NCBI GenBank assembly: GCA_035508435.1
Contig: DATJNA010000095.1
Location: 1 to 64,000, forward strand
Direction: 5' to 3'
Source of the DNA: JASHVB01 sp035508435
Lineage (GTDB): Bacteria; Pseudomonadota; Alphaproteobacteria; Acetobacterales; Acetobacteraceae
Length of the DNA stretch: 64,000 nucleotides
Shown here: piece after piece, positions 8,509 through 16,231 of the stretch
Position numbering within the stretch: position 1 is the first letter of the stretch
How the letters are laid out: each line of letters starts with the position of its first letter
Program-made: the position numbers and the translations under genes
Notes under the pieces: model-generated
What the model was told of the DNA's origin: nothing
Database searches by the model: none
The model's input: only the letters and a program-made list of their open reading frames with translations

Positions 8509-9300
8509 ATGGATATGACGGGCGAGCGGCGCATCCCCGCGCCGCGGCAAACCGTTTGGAATGCCCTGAACGACCCCGCTGTACTCCGCGACAGCATCCC
8601 CGGCTGCCAAAGCCTGGAGAAGGAGTCGGATACCGCGATGAAGGCGACTGCCGCGGTGAAGATCGGCCCGATCTCCGCCCGCTTCACCGGCAACGTCCTG
8701 CTGTCCGACATCGACCCGCCGAGCAGTTACACGATCAGTGGGGAGGGGCAGGGCGGTGTCGCCGGCTTTGCCAAGGGCGGTGCCAAGGTGAATCTCGCCG
8801 ACGACGGCGCCGACACGCTGCTGCGCTACGAGGTCCACGCTCAGGTTGGCGGCAAGCTGGCGCAGCTCGGCGCTCGGCTGGTCGATGCCAGCGCCAAGCA
8901 GATGGCCGAACAGTTCTTCGACCGCTTCAGCGCCCGTGTGGCCCCGCCTGCGCCGGAAGCCGCCGCCGCGCCGGCTGCCGCGTCCGCCGGGCCGGCCGCC
9001 TCCGCTGCGCCGCCCGCTTCCGCCGCCACGGCTCTCTCTGCCGCCGCGCCCGGTGAACCGAATTTTCCAGCCGTCCCACCCACGGAGCCAGCCCACGTGA
9101 GTGCCAATCACCAGCGTGTCTTCCCGTCCGCCCCTGGCTCGGCGGTGTCCGAGCCGGTGCTGCCGCCGCCCAACCCGCCCTCCGCCGTCAGCGTGTTCTC
9201 GATGATCCCGCGCGAGCCATACGGTCTGCCCGTGGTCGCCTGGATCGGCATTGCCGTTTATCTGGTCATTCTCCTGCTCTACGTCGGAAGCATCATCTAG
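8509..9300 (+). CDS. CoxG-like SRPBCC membrane protein
   Basis: The 263-residue protein begins with a CoxG/SRPBCC domain (RRIPAPRQTVWNALNDPAVL, SIPGCQSLE, ISARFTGNV) to about residue 150, then an Ala/Pro-rich linker, and ends with one membrane segment (PVVAWIGIAVYLVILLLYV). CoxG proteins anchor or mature carbon-monoxide dehydrogenases and related molybdenum hydroxylases. No coxSML subunits occur here, so the partner enzyme must be elsewhere or different. Its stop overlaps the start of the next gene, which is the usual CoxD partner. Confidence 0.85.
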   Translation: MDMTGERRIPAPRQTVWNALNDPAVLRDSIPGCQSLEKESDTAMKATAAVKIGPISARFTGNVLLSDIDPPSSYTISGEGQGGVAGFAKGGAKVNLADDGADTLLRYEVHAQVGGKLAQLGARLVDASAKQMAEQFFDRFSARVAPPAPEAAAAPAAASAGPAASAAPPASAATALSAAAPGEPNFPAVPPTEPAHVSANHQRVFPSAPGSAVSEPVLPPPNPPSAVSVFSMIPREPYGLPVVAWIGIAVYLVILLLYVGSII

Positions 9301-10202
9301 TGCCTGGCCCGCCCGCGACGGTTGCCGATACGGCGAAACTGCTTGCCGACCAGGGCTACATCGCCGATCCCGAACTGGCCACCACGGTGCACCTTGCTCT
9401 GGCGATGCGCCGCCCGTTGTTCCTGGAAGGTGAGCCGGGCACCGGCAAGACCGAGATCGCCAAGGTGCTGGCCGCCGGCCTCGGCCGCCGCCTGGTCCGC
9501 CTGCAATGCTACGATGGCATGGACATCGCCGCCGCTGCCTACGAGTGGGACCACGCCCGTCAGCTCATGGCGATCCGCCTCGCCGAGGCGGCCGGCCACA
9601 CGGACCGCGAGGAACTCGCGCGCGACATCTACACCCGCGAGTTCCTGCTGGCGCGTCCATTGCTATCGGCGATCGATTCGGATCTGCCGCCGTCGGTGCT
9701 GCTGATCGACGAACTGGACCGCGCCGACGAGCCGTTCGAGGCCTTCCTGCTGGAGCTGCTGGCCGATTTCCAGATCACGGTGCCGGAGCTTGGCACCGTG
9801 AAGGCGAAGACGCTGCCGGTGGTCGTGCTCACCTCCAACCGTACCCGCGAGGTGCATGACGCGATCCGTCGCCGCTGCCTGTATCACTGGGTGGACTACC
9901 CCAACGCGGCACGCGAGCGCGCGATCCTGGCGGCGAAGGCGCCTGGCGTGCCGGAAATGTTGTCCGCGCAGGTGGTGGCCTTCGTGCAGAAGCTGCGGGG
10001 GGAAGACCTGTTCAAGCTGCCGGGCGTGGCAGAGACGATCGACTGGGCGCAGGCGCTGACCTACCTGAACCAGAATGAACTGGCGCCGGCGGCGGTGGAT
10101 GAAACGCTGGGCGTGCTGCTGAAATATCAGGACGACATCGCCAAGGTGCGTGGCGCCGAGGCCGCGAGGCTCATCAAGGAAACCGAACTTTCACCCGCGT
10201 GA
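9300..10202 (+). CDS. MoxR/CoxD-family AAA+ ATPase
   Basis: A 300-residue AAA+ ATPase with Walker A GEPGTGKTE, Walker B VLLIDELDRADEPFEAFLLELL, sensor LTSNRTREVHDAIRRRC and a helical lid. In Cox clusters CoxD is thought to help insert the molybdenum-copper site of CO dehydrogenase or a related hydroxylase, together with a VWA protein CoxE. The gene starts at GTG 9300, sharing one base with the coxG stop, which implies translational coupling. No CoxE-like gene follows; the next coding remnant is an hcp fragment, so the pair is incomplete here. Confidence 0.9.
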   Translation: MPGPPATVADTAKLLADQGYIADPELATTVHLALAMRRPLFLEGEPGTGKTEIAKVLAAGLGRRLVRLQCYDGMDIAAAAYEWDHARQLMAIRLAEAAGHTDREELARDIYTREFLLARPLLSAIDSDLPPSVLLIDELDRADEPFEAFLLELLADFQITVPELGTVKAKTLPVVVLTSNRTREVHDAIRRRCLYHWVDYPNAARERAILAAKAPGVPEMLSAQVVAFVQKLRGEDLFKLPGVAETIDWAQALTYLNQNELAPAAVDETLGVLLKYQDDIAKVRGAEAARLIKETELSPA

Positions 10203-10430
10203 GCGGGCGAGGGGCCGCAAGAGCGGCAGACGAGCCGCGTGAGAGGGAGAGGGACCGGGCGCGCTACGCCATGGCCTGCCCCCTGCCTGCAATTTCGCCC
10301 TGCCTGAAATTGCCAGCGACGGCCGAAACGGCGGTATCTGACCTTTGATTGACAGGGCCGGCCACGCAGGCGTGCCACAGAGGCAGGTCCGGCATCCAGG
10401 CTGGGCCCTTCGCCGCGGGGAGCCTGGGTC

Positions 10431-10904
10431 ATGGCGCACCAAGCCTGCATATCGATCAAAGGCAACTAACAGGGTCAGTTCAAGGACGACTCGATCAACC
10501 CGCAACGGCGCATCAAATGGATCGAGATCCTCGGGTTTGAGTTTGGCGTTTCGAACCCATACGACTCCAGCAACGGCCAGGTCAGCGGCAGACGTCAGCA
10601 CCCGCCGATCAAGGTCCCCAAGGAATGGGGTGCCGCCTCGCCGCAAATCTTCGCGGCGTGTGCAACGAATGAAGTTCTCTCCGAAGTCGGCATCGAGGTG
10701 GCGGACCATTCCCAGCCTGGCGGCCACGAGAAGGTGGCGCCGACCATCAACCTGACGAATGCGGTTATCGTTGCGCGCAGGCCGCATGTGGGCCCGGCCG
10801 CGCGAGGGGGACGGAATCTGACCGACCTCGATTTCGTCTTCCAGATGATCCGACGGACCGCCATTGGATCCTCGAAAGCGAGCAAAGACTCATGGGTAGG
10901 ATAG
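10431..10904 (+). pseudogene. Hcp-family type VI secretion tube protein, interrupted by an early stop
   Basis: Reading from ATG 10431 gives MAHQACISIKGN, then TAA at 10467-10469, then an uninterrupted frame QGQFKDDSINPQ...WIEILGFEFGVSNPYDSSNGQ...GRRQHPPIKVPKEWGAASPQIF...CATNEVLSEVGIEV to TAG at 10902. This is the whole Hcp fold: about 158 codons, matching family length, with both termini present. In relatives the residue at the stop is usually lysine (G-N-K-Q-G-Q-F), so AAA to TAA explains the break. Hcp forms the tube of the T6SS and can be secreted. No other T6SS genes are in the window. It is called a pseudogene, although a single nonsense change could also be a strain or sequencing difference. 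Confidence 0.82.
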
Positions 10905-10983
10905 GCTTTCCGTCCCTCTCAGTTCCTCGCTGGCAATCCTGCGGCGGACCGCAGCGATTGCCGGGCTGCCGTCACGGTTACCG

Positions 10984-11286
10984 TCACTCCGCCTGCGCGG
11001 CCGCCAGTAGGCGTTGCTTCAACGCCGGATCCTCATCCGCTGCGGCGACCACATGATTGTACTCGGTGATCGACAGACCCTGTTGGGTGAGCGCCTCGAC
11101 AGCCGCCGCTTCCGCCCGTTGTCCCAGTTCCTGCTTCTCGCCCTCGTTGTCCACCTCGTTCAGGCCGTCTCGGTAGGCTTCACGGATCAACGCAATCTGC
11201 CCCGCCGCGCGGCCAACCTTCGAGACCGTCTCGTCGGAGAAGCCGGGAGCGGCACCGCCATCACCTGCATTCCGGAACTTTGCCAT
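10984..11286 (-). CDS. DUF4168-like small protein
   Basis: A 100-residue protein resembling the DUF4168 domain: FSDETVSKVGRAAGQIALIRE, a charged helix, then ALTQQGLSITEYNHVVAAAD and PALKQRLLAAAQ. The domain's function is unknown. Family members are often exported, but this one begins MAKFRNAGDGGAAPG and shows no signal peptide. A GGAGATG-type ribosome site precedes the ATG. It lies alone between the hcp remnant and a long non-coding stretch. Confidence 0.6.
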   Translation of the reverse strand: MAKFRNAGDGGAAPGFSDETVSKVGRAAGQIALIREAYRDGLNEVDNEGEKQELGQRAEAAAVEALTQQGLSITEYNHVVAAADEDPALKQRLLAAAQAE

Positions 11287-11933
11287 GGGTCATCTCCCCT
11301 GTTTTGCGATGTGGACGCAGGGTCCACCACAGGGACAACGACGGGACCACCAACGGGTTCGGCGCCAATGTGATGGTTTGTTTGGCAGGGGGCGGGAATG
11401 AGGGGGTGATGTTCTTACCACTCGCAGCCTCCGACACCGATCGGTGCGTCTCGCGAGAGACGTGGCCACACTCTGGCGGCCAGGGTCTGTGGCCAAACCC
11501 TGACGACGGGAATTCGCGCTAAAAGGCATGAGAGTTTGCGATGCAAATCACGCGAATCACGCAGATGAAGGAGCAGATAGTAGGACTTTCAATATGCTCC
11601 TTACCGTAATCTGCGCCCTCTGCATGATCTGCGTCTAAACCTTTCTGCAGTACGTCCGAGGCCCGTGTGATCGGGCAGGGAAAACGGAATCCGCCAGCAA
11701 GTCATCCGCCGACGGTTTGACCGCGGAGCCTGTTTCTCTCCGAATAACCGAGAAATCCGGGAAGAAAGCGTTGGAACGCCGTTGATGCCAGGATTTGCTG
11801 GCCGGCTTGGGCGCCGGCTGCGAATTGCCAATGCTCCGGGCCAGCATCGCTGGTCTTATGCAACGAACAACCGTGCAGACCGAACCGACGAGTCGTCAGC
11901 GAGAGCCGATAAGCGAAAGTAGCTTGATATCGC
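11287..11933. other. Non-coding stretch with an imperfect inverted repeat
   Basis: No convincing gene is visible in these 647 bases. At 11543-11580 and 11607-11639 lie imperfectly inverted arms built from ATCACGCAGATGAAGGAGCAGAT and its counterpart (ATCTGCGCCCTCTGCATGATCTGCG on the top strand, described here only in part). The AT-richer composition of 11530-11640 differs from its surroundings. It may be a small non-autonomous element; no terminal direct repeats were recognised. Confidence 0.4.
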
Positions 11934-12009
11934 TGGCTCCCGGAGTAGGACTCGAACCTACGACCCAGCGGTTAACAGCCGCTTGCTCTACCGACTGAGC
12001 TATCCGGGA
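11934..12009 (-). tRNA. tRNA-Asn(GTT)
   Basis: On the reverse strand a complete cloverleaf folds: acceptor TCCCGGA with TCCGGGA, D arm GCTC/GAGC, anticodon stem AGCGG/CCGCT around loop CTGTTAA (anticodon GTT), T arm GTAGG-TTCGAGT-CCTAC, discriminator G and an encoded CCA at 11934-11936. Total length is 76 bases. It decodes both asparagine codons. Confidence 0.97.
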
Positions 12010-12185
12010 TCAGCGGTCGGTTCGTATAGCGAAGGCCGATGCCGGACGCAAACCCGAACGCGCCACGCCGCCCTGTTCTGGTCGGCGCAGTTGCCGGCCC
12101 GCAATCCGCCGGCCCGCAGTCCGCCGGCCCAGGTCCGCACAACTGTCGCACGCAAACCCGACCGGGGCGCCCCGCCAATCCGTGG

Positions 12186-12854
12186 TCAGCGCAACCGCCG
12201 GACCGCGATCCTCCGATCAGCCGCCGTGACCTCGATCTCGAAATGATCCGCCTGCACCACGTCCGCCACATTGCGCGGTTGCAGCACCACCGCATTCACG
12301 CCACCCACATGCCGCACACTGTCATATAGGATCCCCGGCTGGCCGGCGGCGCGCACGTCCTCTCCCAGGCGCTGCGACGCGGCGTAGCTGTCCGGCGCAT
12401 CGACCGCCCCCATCCCGGCCCGCCGCCCCGTTATGTCGAGATACGCCCCGAGCAATCGCGCGGTGTACTGGCGGAATTGCCGGCGCAGGGCCATGGCACC
12501 GCGCACCGTAATCTCGCGCCTCATGTGGTGCGCAACCTCCACGGCCGCGGTCTCCAGCGCGGCCGAGGCGTACCAAGCGCCGAGCTCAGGTCCGTTGAAC
12601 CGTCCTCCTTCCGGCGCGACGTGCAGGAACGCGGCCATAACTATGCTGGCGTTGGGCTGGCCGTAGACCCATTGCGCCTGCGGCAGCCGCGCGATCCGCT
12701 CGGCCACCAGCCGGTCGTTGGTCCAGCCGGCCAGCTCCATCACCGCCTCCAGGTCCGCGGCGGTGGCAACCGTGTCGAACAAGCCGATGGGCGGGAAGCG
12801 CGACGGGATCAGCCGATGCGTCGGGTAGGGAGCAGGGCGATGGACTTCGGTCAC
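12186..12854 (-). CDS. RES-domain toxin of a RES/Xre-ParS toxin-antitoxin pair
   Basis: A 222-residue RES-domain protein. The N-terminal RLIPSRFPPIGLFD, the central GGRFNGPELGAWYASAALETAAVEVAHH and the later ILYDSVRHVGGVNAVVL carry the family's conserved arginine, tyrosine, glutamate and serine. Characterised RES toxins bind and degrade NAD+, stopping growth. The start is GTG 12854, overlapping the antitoxin stop in the four-base GTGA, which sets the normal antitoxin-toxin order and coupling. A tRNA gene lies just downstream. Confidence 0.9.
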   Translation of the reverse strand: MTEVHRPAPYPTHRLIPSRFPPIGLFDTVATAADLEAVMELAGWTNDRLVAERIARLPQAQWVYGQPNASIVMAAFLHVAPEGGRFNGPELGAWYASAALETAAVEVAHHMRREITVRGAMALRRQFRQYTARLLGAYLDITGRRAGMGAVDAPDSYAASQRLGEDVRAAGQPGILYDSVRHVGGVNAVVLQPRNVADVVQADHFEIEVTAADRRIAVRRLR

Positions 12855-13378
12855 GAGATCACAACGTCAGCGGCGGCGTAGGGGATAAACCGGGCGTCCA
12901 GCTCATTCGGCGCCATGTAGAAGCCGCCGCGGGCCGCATCGAGGAACCGGCGCACTGTCAGCAACCCGTCCTGCGTGCCGCTGGTCGCCAGGGCCAAGGG
13001 CGGCGCTCCCCCGAACACCGTCGCCCGATGCGGCAAGCGAAGCCACGCCACCCCTTCTTGCTCGCTCGAGAACAGGATGCCGAGCGCCTGGTGGATGCCG
13101 AGGACGGCGGAGATGCGAAGCAGCACGTCGACCGGCAGCGTGATCTCGCCATGCTCGCGTACGGTCCGGATCCAGCCGTGATAGGTGGACCGTGACGGCA
13201 GGCCGAGCATCAGCCGGCGTTGCTCCTCGCTCAGGCCCCAGAGATCGGCGATGGCGAGGAAGCTACGCAGCCCCGGTCCGCTGAGCCGCCGCCGGTTCGC
13301 CGGCGTGAACCGCATCGCATCGAGCCTCTCTGGTCCCTTTGCCTTGGCCGCTGCCGGCTGCTCGCGTGGCATTGCCAT
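12851..13378 (-). CDS. Xre/MbcA/ParS-type antitoxin
   Basis: A 175-residue partner of the RES toxin. The N-terminal half contains a Xre-like helix-turn-helix region (SFLAIADLWGLSEEQRRLMLGLPSR split across two helices), followed by STYHGWIRTVREHGEITLP and the C-terminal DUF2384/ParS region (LLRISAVLGIHQALGILFSS...VFGGAPPLALATSG). Such antitoxins neutralise the toxin by covering its active-site cleft and repress their own promoter. AGGAG lies eight bases before the ATG. A perfect palindrome 15 bases upstream is the likely operator. Confidence 0.9.
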   Translation of the reverse strand: MAMPREQPAAAKAKGPERLDAMRFTPANRRRLSGPGLRSFLAIADLWGLSEEQRRLMLGLPSRSTYHGWIRTVREHGEITLPVDVLLRISAVLGIHQALGILFSSEQEGVAWLRLPHRATVFGGAPPLALATSGTQDGLLTVRRFLDAARGGFYMAPNELDARFIPYAAADVVIS

Positions 13379-13392
13379 GGTCCGAACTCCTG

Positions 13393-13408
13393 TGTCCGGA
13401 TTCGGACA
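13393..13408. promoter_or_regulatory. Palindromic operator of the toxin-antitoxin operon
   Basis: The sequence TGTCCGGATTCGGACA is a perfect inverted repeat with 6-base arms and a 4-base centre. It sits 15 bases upstream of the antitoxin start, between the ribosome binding site and the likely promoter, the place expected for autorepression by the Xre-like antitoxin. Binding is inferred. Confidence 0.65.
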
Positions 13409-13570
13409 TAGTGCTGGATCGTACGCAAAACAACCCCGATCGCAGCCGTATCACGGGCGCCCGTCGGCAGGGACTCGGCCCCCTGGCAGAGCGGCGGCGC
13501 GCCCAAGCCAGCCTTCGCGCCTGGTCGATGCATTGACACGTTCCAGGGCGTCAACCAGCCTCACGCTGCC

Positions 13571-14323
13571 ATGCCGTCCCTATTCGATCTTACCGGCCGG
13601 ATCGCCCTGGTGACCGGCAGCTCCCGCGGGCTGGGGCTCGCCATCGCCAAGGGACTGCACAGCGCAGGGGCACGCGTGATCCTGCATGGCCGCGACCAGG
13701 ACCGGCTGCGACAGGCGGCCGCCGCGCTGGGCGATGCCGCCACGCTGGCCTTCGACACGACCGACGCCGCCGCCGTGGCTGCCGCCTTGGGGCAGATCGC
13801 GGCGGGGCATGGCGGGCTCGACATCCTGGTGAACAATGCCGGCGTCATTCCGCGGCGCTCCCTGCTGGAGACCACCGACGCGGACTGGCAATCCGTCATC
13901 GATTCCAACCTGACCGCTTATTTCCGCCTGGCGCGCGAGGCGGCTCGCCTGATCGTGCCGCAGCGGTCTGGGCGCATCATCATGGTGTCGTCGATCATGG
14001 GCTTGCTCGGGCGGGCCAACATTCCCGGCTACAGCACCGCCAAGGCGGGGCTGCACGGGCTGGTGCGGTCGATGGCGGCAGAGCTGGCGCCGCACGGCAT
14101 CACGGTGAACGCCCTGGCCCCGGGCTATTTCCCGACCGACGCCACGGACGTCCTGCACAAGGACCCGAACTTCAACGCCTGGATCGCGGGGCGCGCGCCG
14201 ATGGCGCGGTGGGGCGACCCGGCGGAACTCGCCGGCCCGGCAGTGTTCCTGGCCTCCGACGCATCATCCTACATGACGGGACAGGTGCTGGTGGTGGATG
14301 GCGGGCTGACTGCGGCCCTGTAG
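13571..14323 (+). CDS. Short-chain dehydrogenase/reductase (gluconate 5-dehydrogenase-like)
   Basis: A classical 250-residue SDR. The NAD(P) motif is TGSSRGLGLA, the NNAG motif follows DILVNNAGVIP, and the catalytic tyrosine and lysine are in YSTAK with an upstream serine in IIMVSSIMG. The tail ends in MTGQVLVVDGG. The overall pattern resembles gluconate 5-dehydrogenases and 3-oxoacyl reductases, but substrate cannot be fixed. It is monocistronic, divergent from the toxin-antitoxin operon. Confidence 0.85.
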   Translation: MPSLFDLTGRIALVTGSSRGLGLAIAKGLHSAGARVILHGRDQDRLRQAAAALGDAATLAFDTTDAAAVAAALGQIAAGHGGLDILVNNAGVIPRRSLLETTDADWQSVIDSNLTAYFRLAREAARLIVPQRSGRIIMVSSIMGLLGRANIPGYSTAKAGLHGLVRSMAAELAPHGITVNALAPGYFPTDATDVLHKDPNFNAWIAGRAPMARWGDPAELAGPAVFLASDASSYMTGQVLVVDGGLTAAL

Positions 14324-14582
14324 GGCCAATCCTGCCTGGCGCACGCCACTCCCAGGTCCCGCGCACAGGGGGGCACGGACCGCAGTTGAGCAAAGTGCGC
14401 GTGGTGATGTCGCGGAATTTCTGCGAGATGCGCACAAGTGTTGCGTCGATGCCGTCGATTATCTCAGCCGGCGGCAACGCCCACTTTCCGACGGAGTAGT
14501 CGGGCGGTGCCGATCTCCTGATGACACTGCCGGCCGGTAACCGACCCGCCTCGACGGAGGGGGTCGAACGATGGAGTCCATT

Positions 14583-14741
14583 ATGAAGAAGTTCGTTCTA
14601 GCCGCCGTCGCCGCCCTGACACTTGGCATGGGCGTCGCGTCCGCCGCCGTCATTGGTGACGGCAGCACCCTCGGACGGACTGGCGCCACGTCGCATTGGT
14701 CGATTGGTGGGGCGGGCCAGGTCGATACCCCCAACGGCTGA
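14583..14741 (+). CDS. Small exported protein (52 residues)
   Basis: This short frame encodes a classic Sec signal peptide (MKKFVLAAVAALTLGMGVASA) and a mature part of only about 31 residues, rich in Gly, Thr and Ser and ending in VDTPNG. GGAG lies six bases before the ATG and a strong Rho-independent terminator follows 40 bases after the stop, so it is a complete transcription unit. No family is recognised; it is likely periplasmic or secreted. Confidence 0.7.
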   Translation: MKKFVLAAVAALTLGMGVASAAVIGDGSTLGRTGATSHWSIGGAGQVDTPNG

Positions 14742-14780
14742 CCGACGGTCGGCCCGCGTCTAGCATGGTGAATGCCCCGG

Positions 14781-14805
14781 AGGGCCGGCTTATGCCGGCC
14801 CTTTT
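14781..14805 (+). terminator. Rho-independent terminator
   Basis: AGGGCCGGC and GCCGGCCCT form a perfect 9-bp stem around the loop TTAT, followed by a run of T. It ends the small exported protein transcript. Confidence 0.85.
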
Positions 14806-15042
14806 GGCGTACCGGGGCTGCGGTGGGTTCGGTGTGTGAACGGTTTCGGCCGGAAATGTCCAGGGCCTGGAGGCCGGGGCGCGCCGCGCAAATCGCAGAC
14901 CGACCCGATCCTGACCGCACGGGTGCAGGCGCGTGTTTCCTCTCGCGATACAACACCGAGAGGTTACTTGCACCGACGCGGTTGTGTGCGATCAGGGAGT
15001 GCTGATCGGGGGGGGGGCCCGATGCGGGCAAAGGAGAAGCTC

Positions 15043-15174
15043 ATGCGGGCATGGATTGCGCTACCCCTGTTGGCGATGGCGGCAATAGTTCTGAGCGGAT
15101 GCGTTGTGGTGCCCGGCCCTGGTCCTGGCCCGCACTATCGCTGGTGCTACTGGCATCCGTACCGTTGCCGATAG
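15043..15174 (+). CDS. Small lipoprotein (43 residues)
   Basis: The frame MRAWIALPLLAMAAIVLSGC has a signal sequence with lipobox LSGC, so the cysteine at position 20 would be lipidated. The mature part is a short Pro/Gly, aromatic and Arg-rich tail (GPGPHYRWCYWHPYRCR). AAGGAG is seven bases upstream. A run of ten G residues lies about 25 bases before the start, in the leader. No family is recognised; small entericidin-like or YhfL-like lipoproteins are comparable only in size. Confidence 0.65.
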   Translation: MRAWIALPLLAMAAIVLSGCVVVPGPGPGPHYRWCYWHPYRCR

Positions 15175-15246
15175 AAGCGGCACGCGAGCGATCTTGCTCG
15201 CCGGACCGTCCCGACCGGCCTGGGCACCTCGCCAGTGCCCACGCTT

Positions 15247-15762
15247 TCAGGACCGCGGTGCGGCCAGCCGCAGCAGCAACGTCACCAACTCGCCATCGTC
15301 GACCGCCATCGCTGCCTGCGCGAGCGTGAACCATTGCCGCTGGCGCTGACCTCGCTCTGGCCAGTCATCCAGTAGCCGATCGACGCGCATCGCGAAGACC
15401 CGCACCTTGCAGTCCACGCTGCGGCCGTGAGGGAGCAGCTTCATGTAGCTGTACGAACCGACGGGCTTGGCTGCCACCTCGCCAACCGCGCCGGCTTCCT
15501 CGATCGCCTCCTTGGCAACGAGTTCCGGTCCGGTCAGGCCCTTCTCGGCCCATCCCTTGGGCAGAACCCATCGCCCGGTGTCTCGGCTGGTCACCAGGAG
15601 AACCAGTGTTTCTCCGCCGCCTTGCCGCAGAGGCAGTGCTGCGAGCTGGCGCCCACGACCGCGCTTGTCGATCGCTTTCAGCAAGGCAGTTGCGCGCACG
15701 GTGTTCTCTCTGGCAGCAGCGATGGGCGCCTCAGATGCTCGACCAAGCCCCGACCGCGCCAT
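15247..15762 (-). CDS. Nudix hydrolase
   Basis: The Nudix box reads GWAEKGLTGPELVAKEAIEEAG with the REx2EE-type glutamates (KEAIEEAG), preceded by the substrate strand GRWVLPKG. Nudix enzymes hydrolyse nucleoside diphosphates linked to another group; the KGWAEKG and C-terminal KVRVFAMRVDRLLDDWPE suggest the diphosphoinositol/diadenosine polyphosphate-like subset, tentatively. The frame is open far upstream, through the tRNA-Val gene, so the start is uncertain: ATG 15762 (MARSGLG) or GTG 15699 (VRATALLKAI) preceded by GAGAGAAC. Confidence 0.8.
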   Translation of the reverse strand: MARSGLGRASEAPIAAARENTVRATALLKAIDKRGRGRQLAALPLRQGGGETLVLLVTSRDTGRWVLPKGWAEKGLTGPELVAKEAIEEAGAVGEVAAKPVGSYSYMKLLPHGRSVDCKVRVFAMRVDRLLDDWPERGQRQRQWFTLAQAAMAVDDGELVTLLLRLAAPRS

Positions 15763-16070
15763 TTGAGCAGGATAATTCACGACCTCTTTCGGGGGCGTTG
15801 CATCCGGGGGTATGACGGGTGGCGCCTTGTCGTGCGGTCGGTGTTGGGCCGCAGTGATCCATATCAACCGCAAATGCGGCGGGCGCCCATGCGCTGGCGC
15901 AGGCCCGTGGCGGGACCTGCGCGGGCCTGGGGCGAACGGCACTACAAGGGACCGCGCCGGCGTGGCGCAGTTGGCATCAGCTTCGCAGCACAGTACGCGG
16001 CAACCGACGCGACACCTTGGCGGCGCAGCCGCAGCGCCGATACAGCCACCTGATTTGCCGTCGGTTCGTG
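15763..16070. other. Gap between Nudix gene and tRNA-Val
   Basis: About 300 bases with no gene supported on either strand. The reverse-strand frame is open through it but codes for a low-complexity, arginine-rich shadow that also crosses the tRNA. No repeat or regulatory motif was recognised. Confidence 0.5.
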
Positions 16071-16145
16071 TGGTGGGTGCGACAGGGATTGAACCTGTGA
16101 CCCCCGCGGTGTGAACACGGTGCTCTGCCGCTGAGCTACGCACCC
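16071..16145 (-). tRNA. tRNA-Val(CAC)
   Basis: On the reverse strand: acceptor GGGTGCG/CGCACCC, D arm GCTC/GAGC, anticodon stem CCGTG/CGCGG around loop TTCACAC (anticodon CAC), T arm ACAGG-TTCAATC-CCTGT, discriminator A and encoded CCA at 16071-16073. Length 75 bases. It reads the GTG codon. Confidence 0.96.
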
Positions 16146-16231
16146 GCTCCGGCTCTATCGTGATAGGCGGCGCCGGATTTGCGGTCAAGCCGCGCTTGGC
16201 CGAGTCCGCGGTGCAACGTAGGATAGTGCAG

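Noticed and set aside
10698..10904. Independent 68-residue protein
   Set aside because: It is the C-terminal part of the broken hcp gene, in the same frame.
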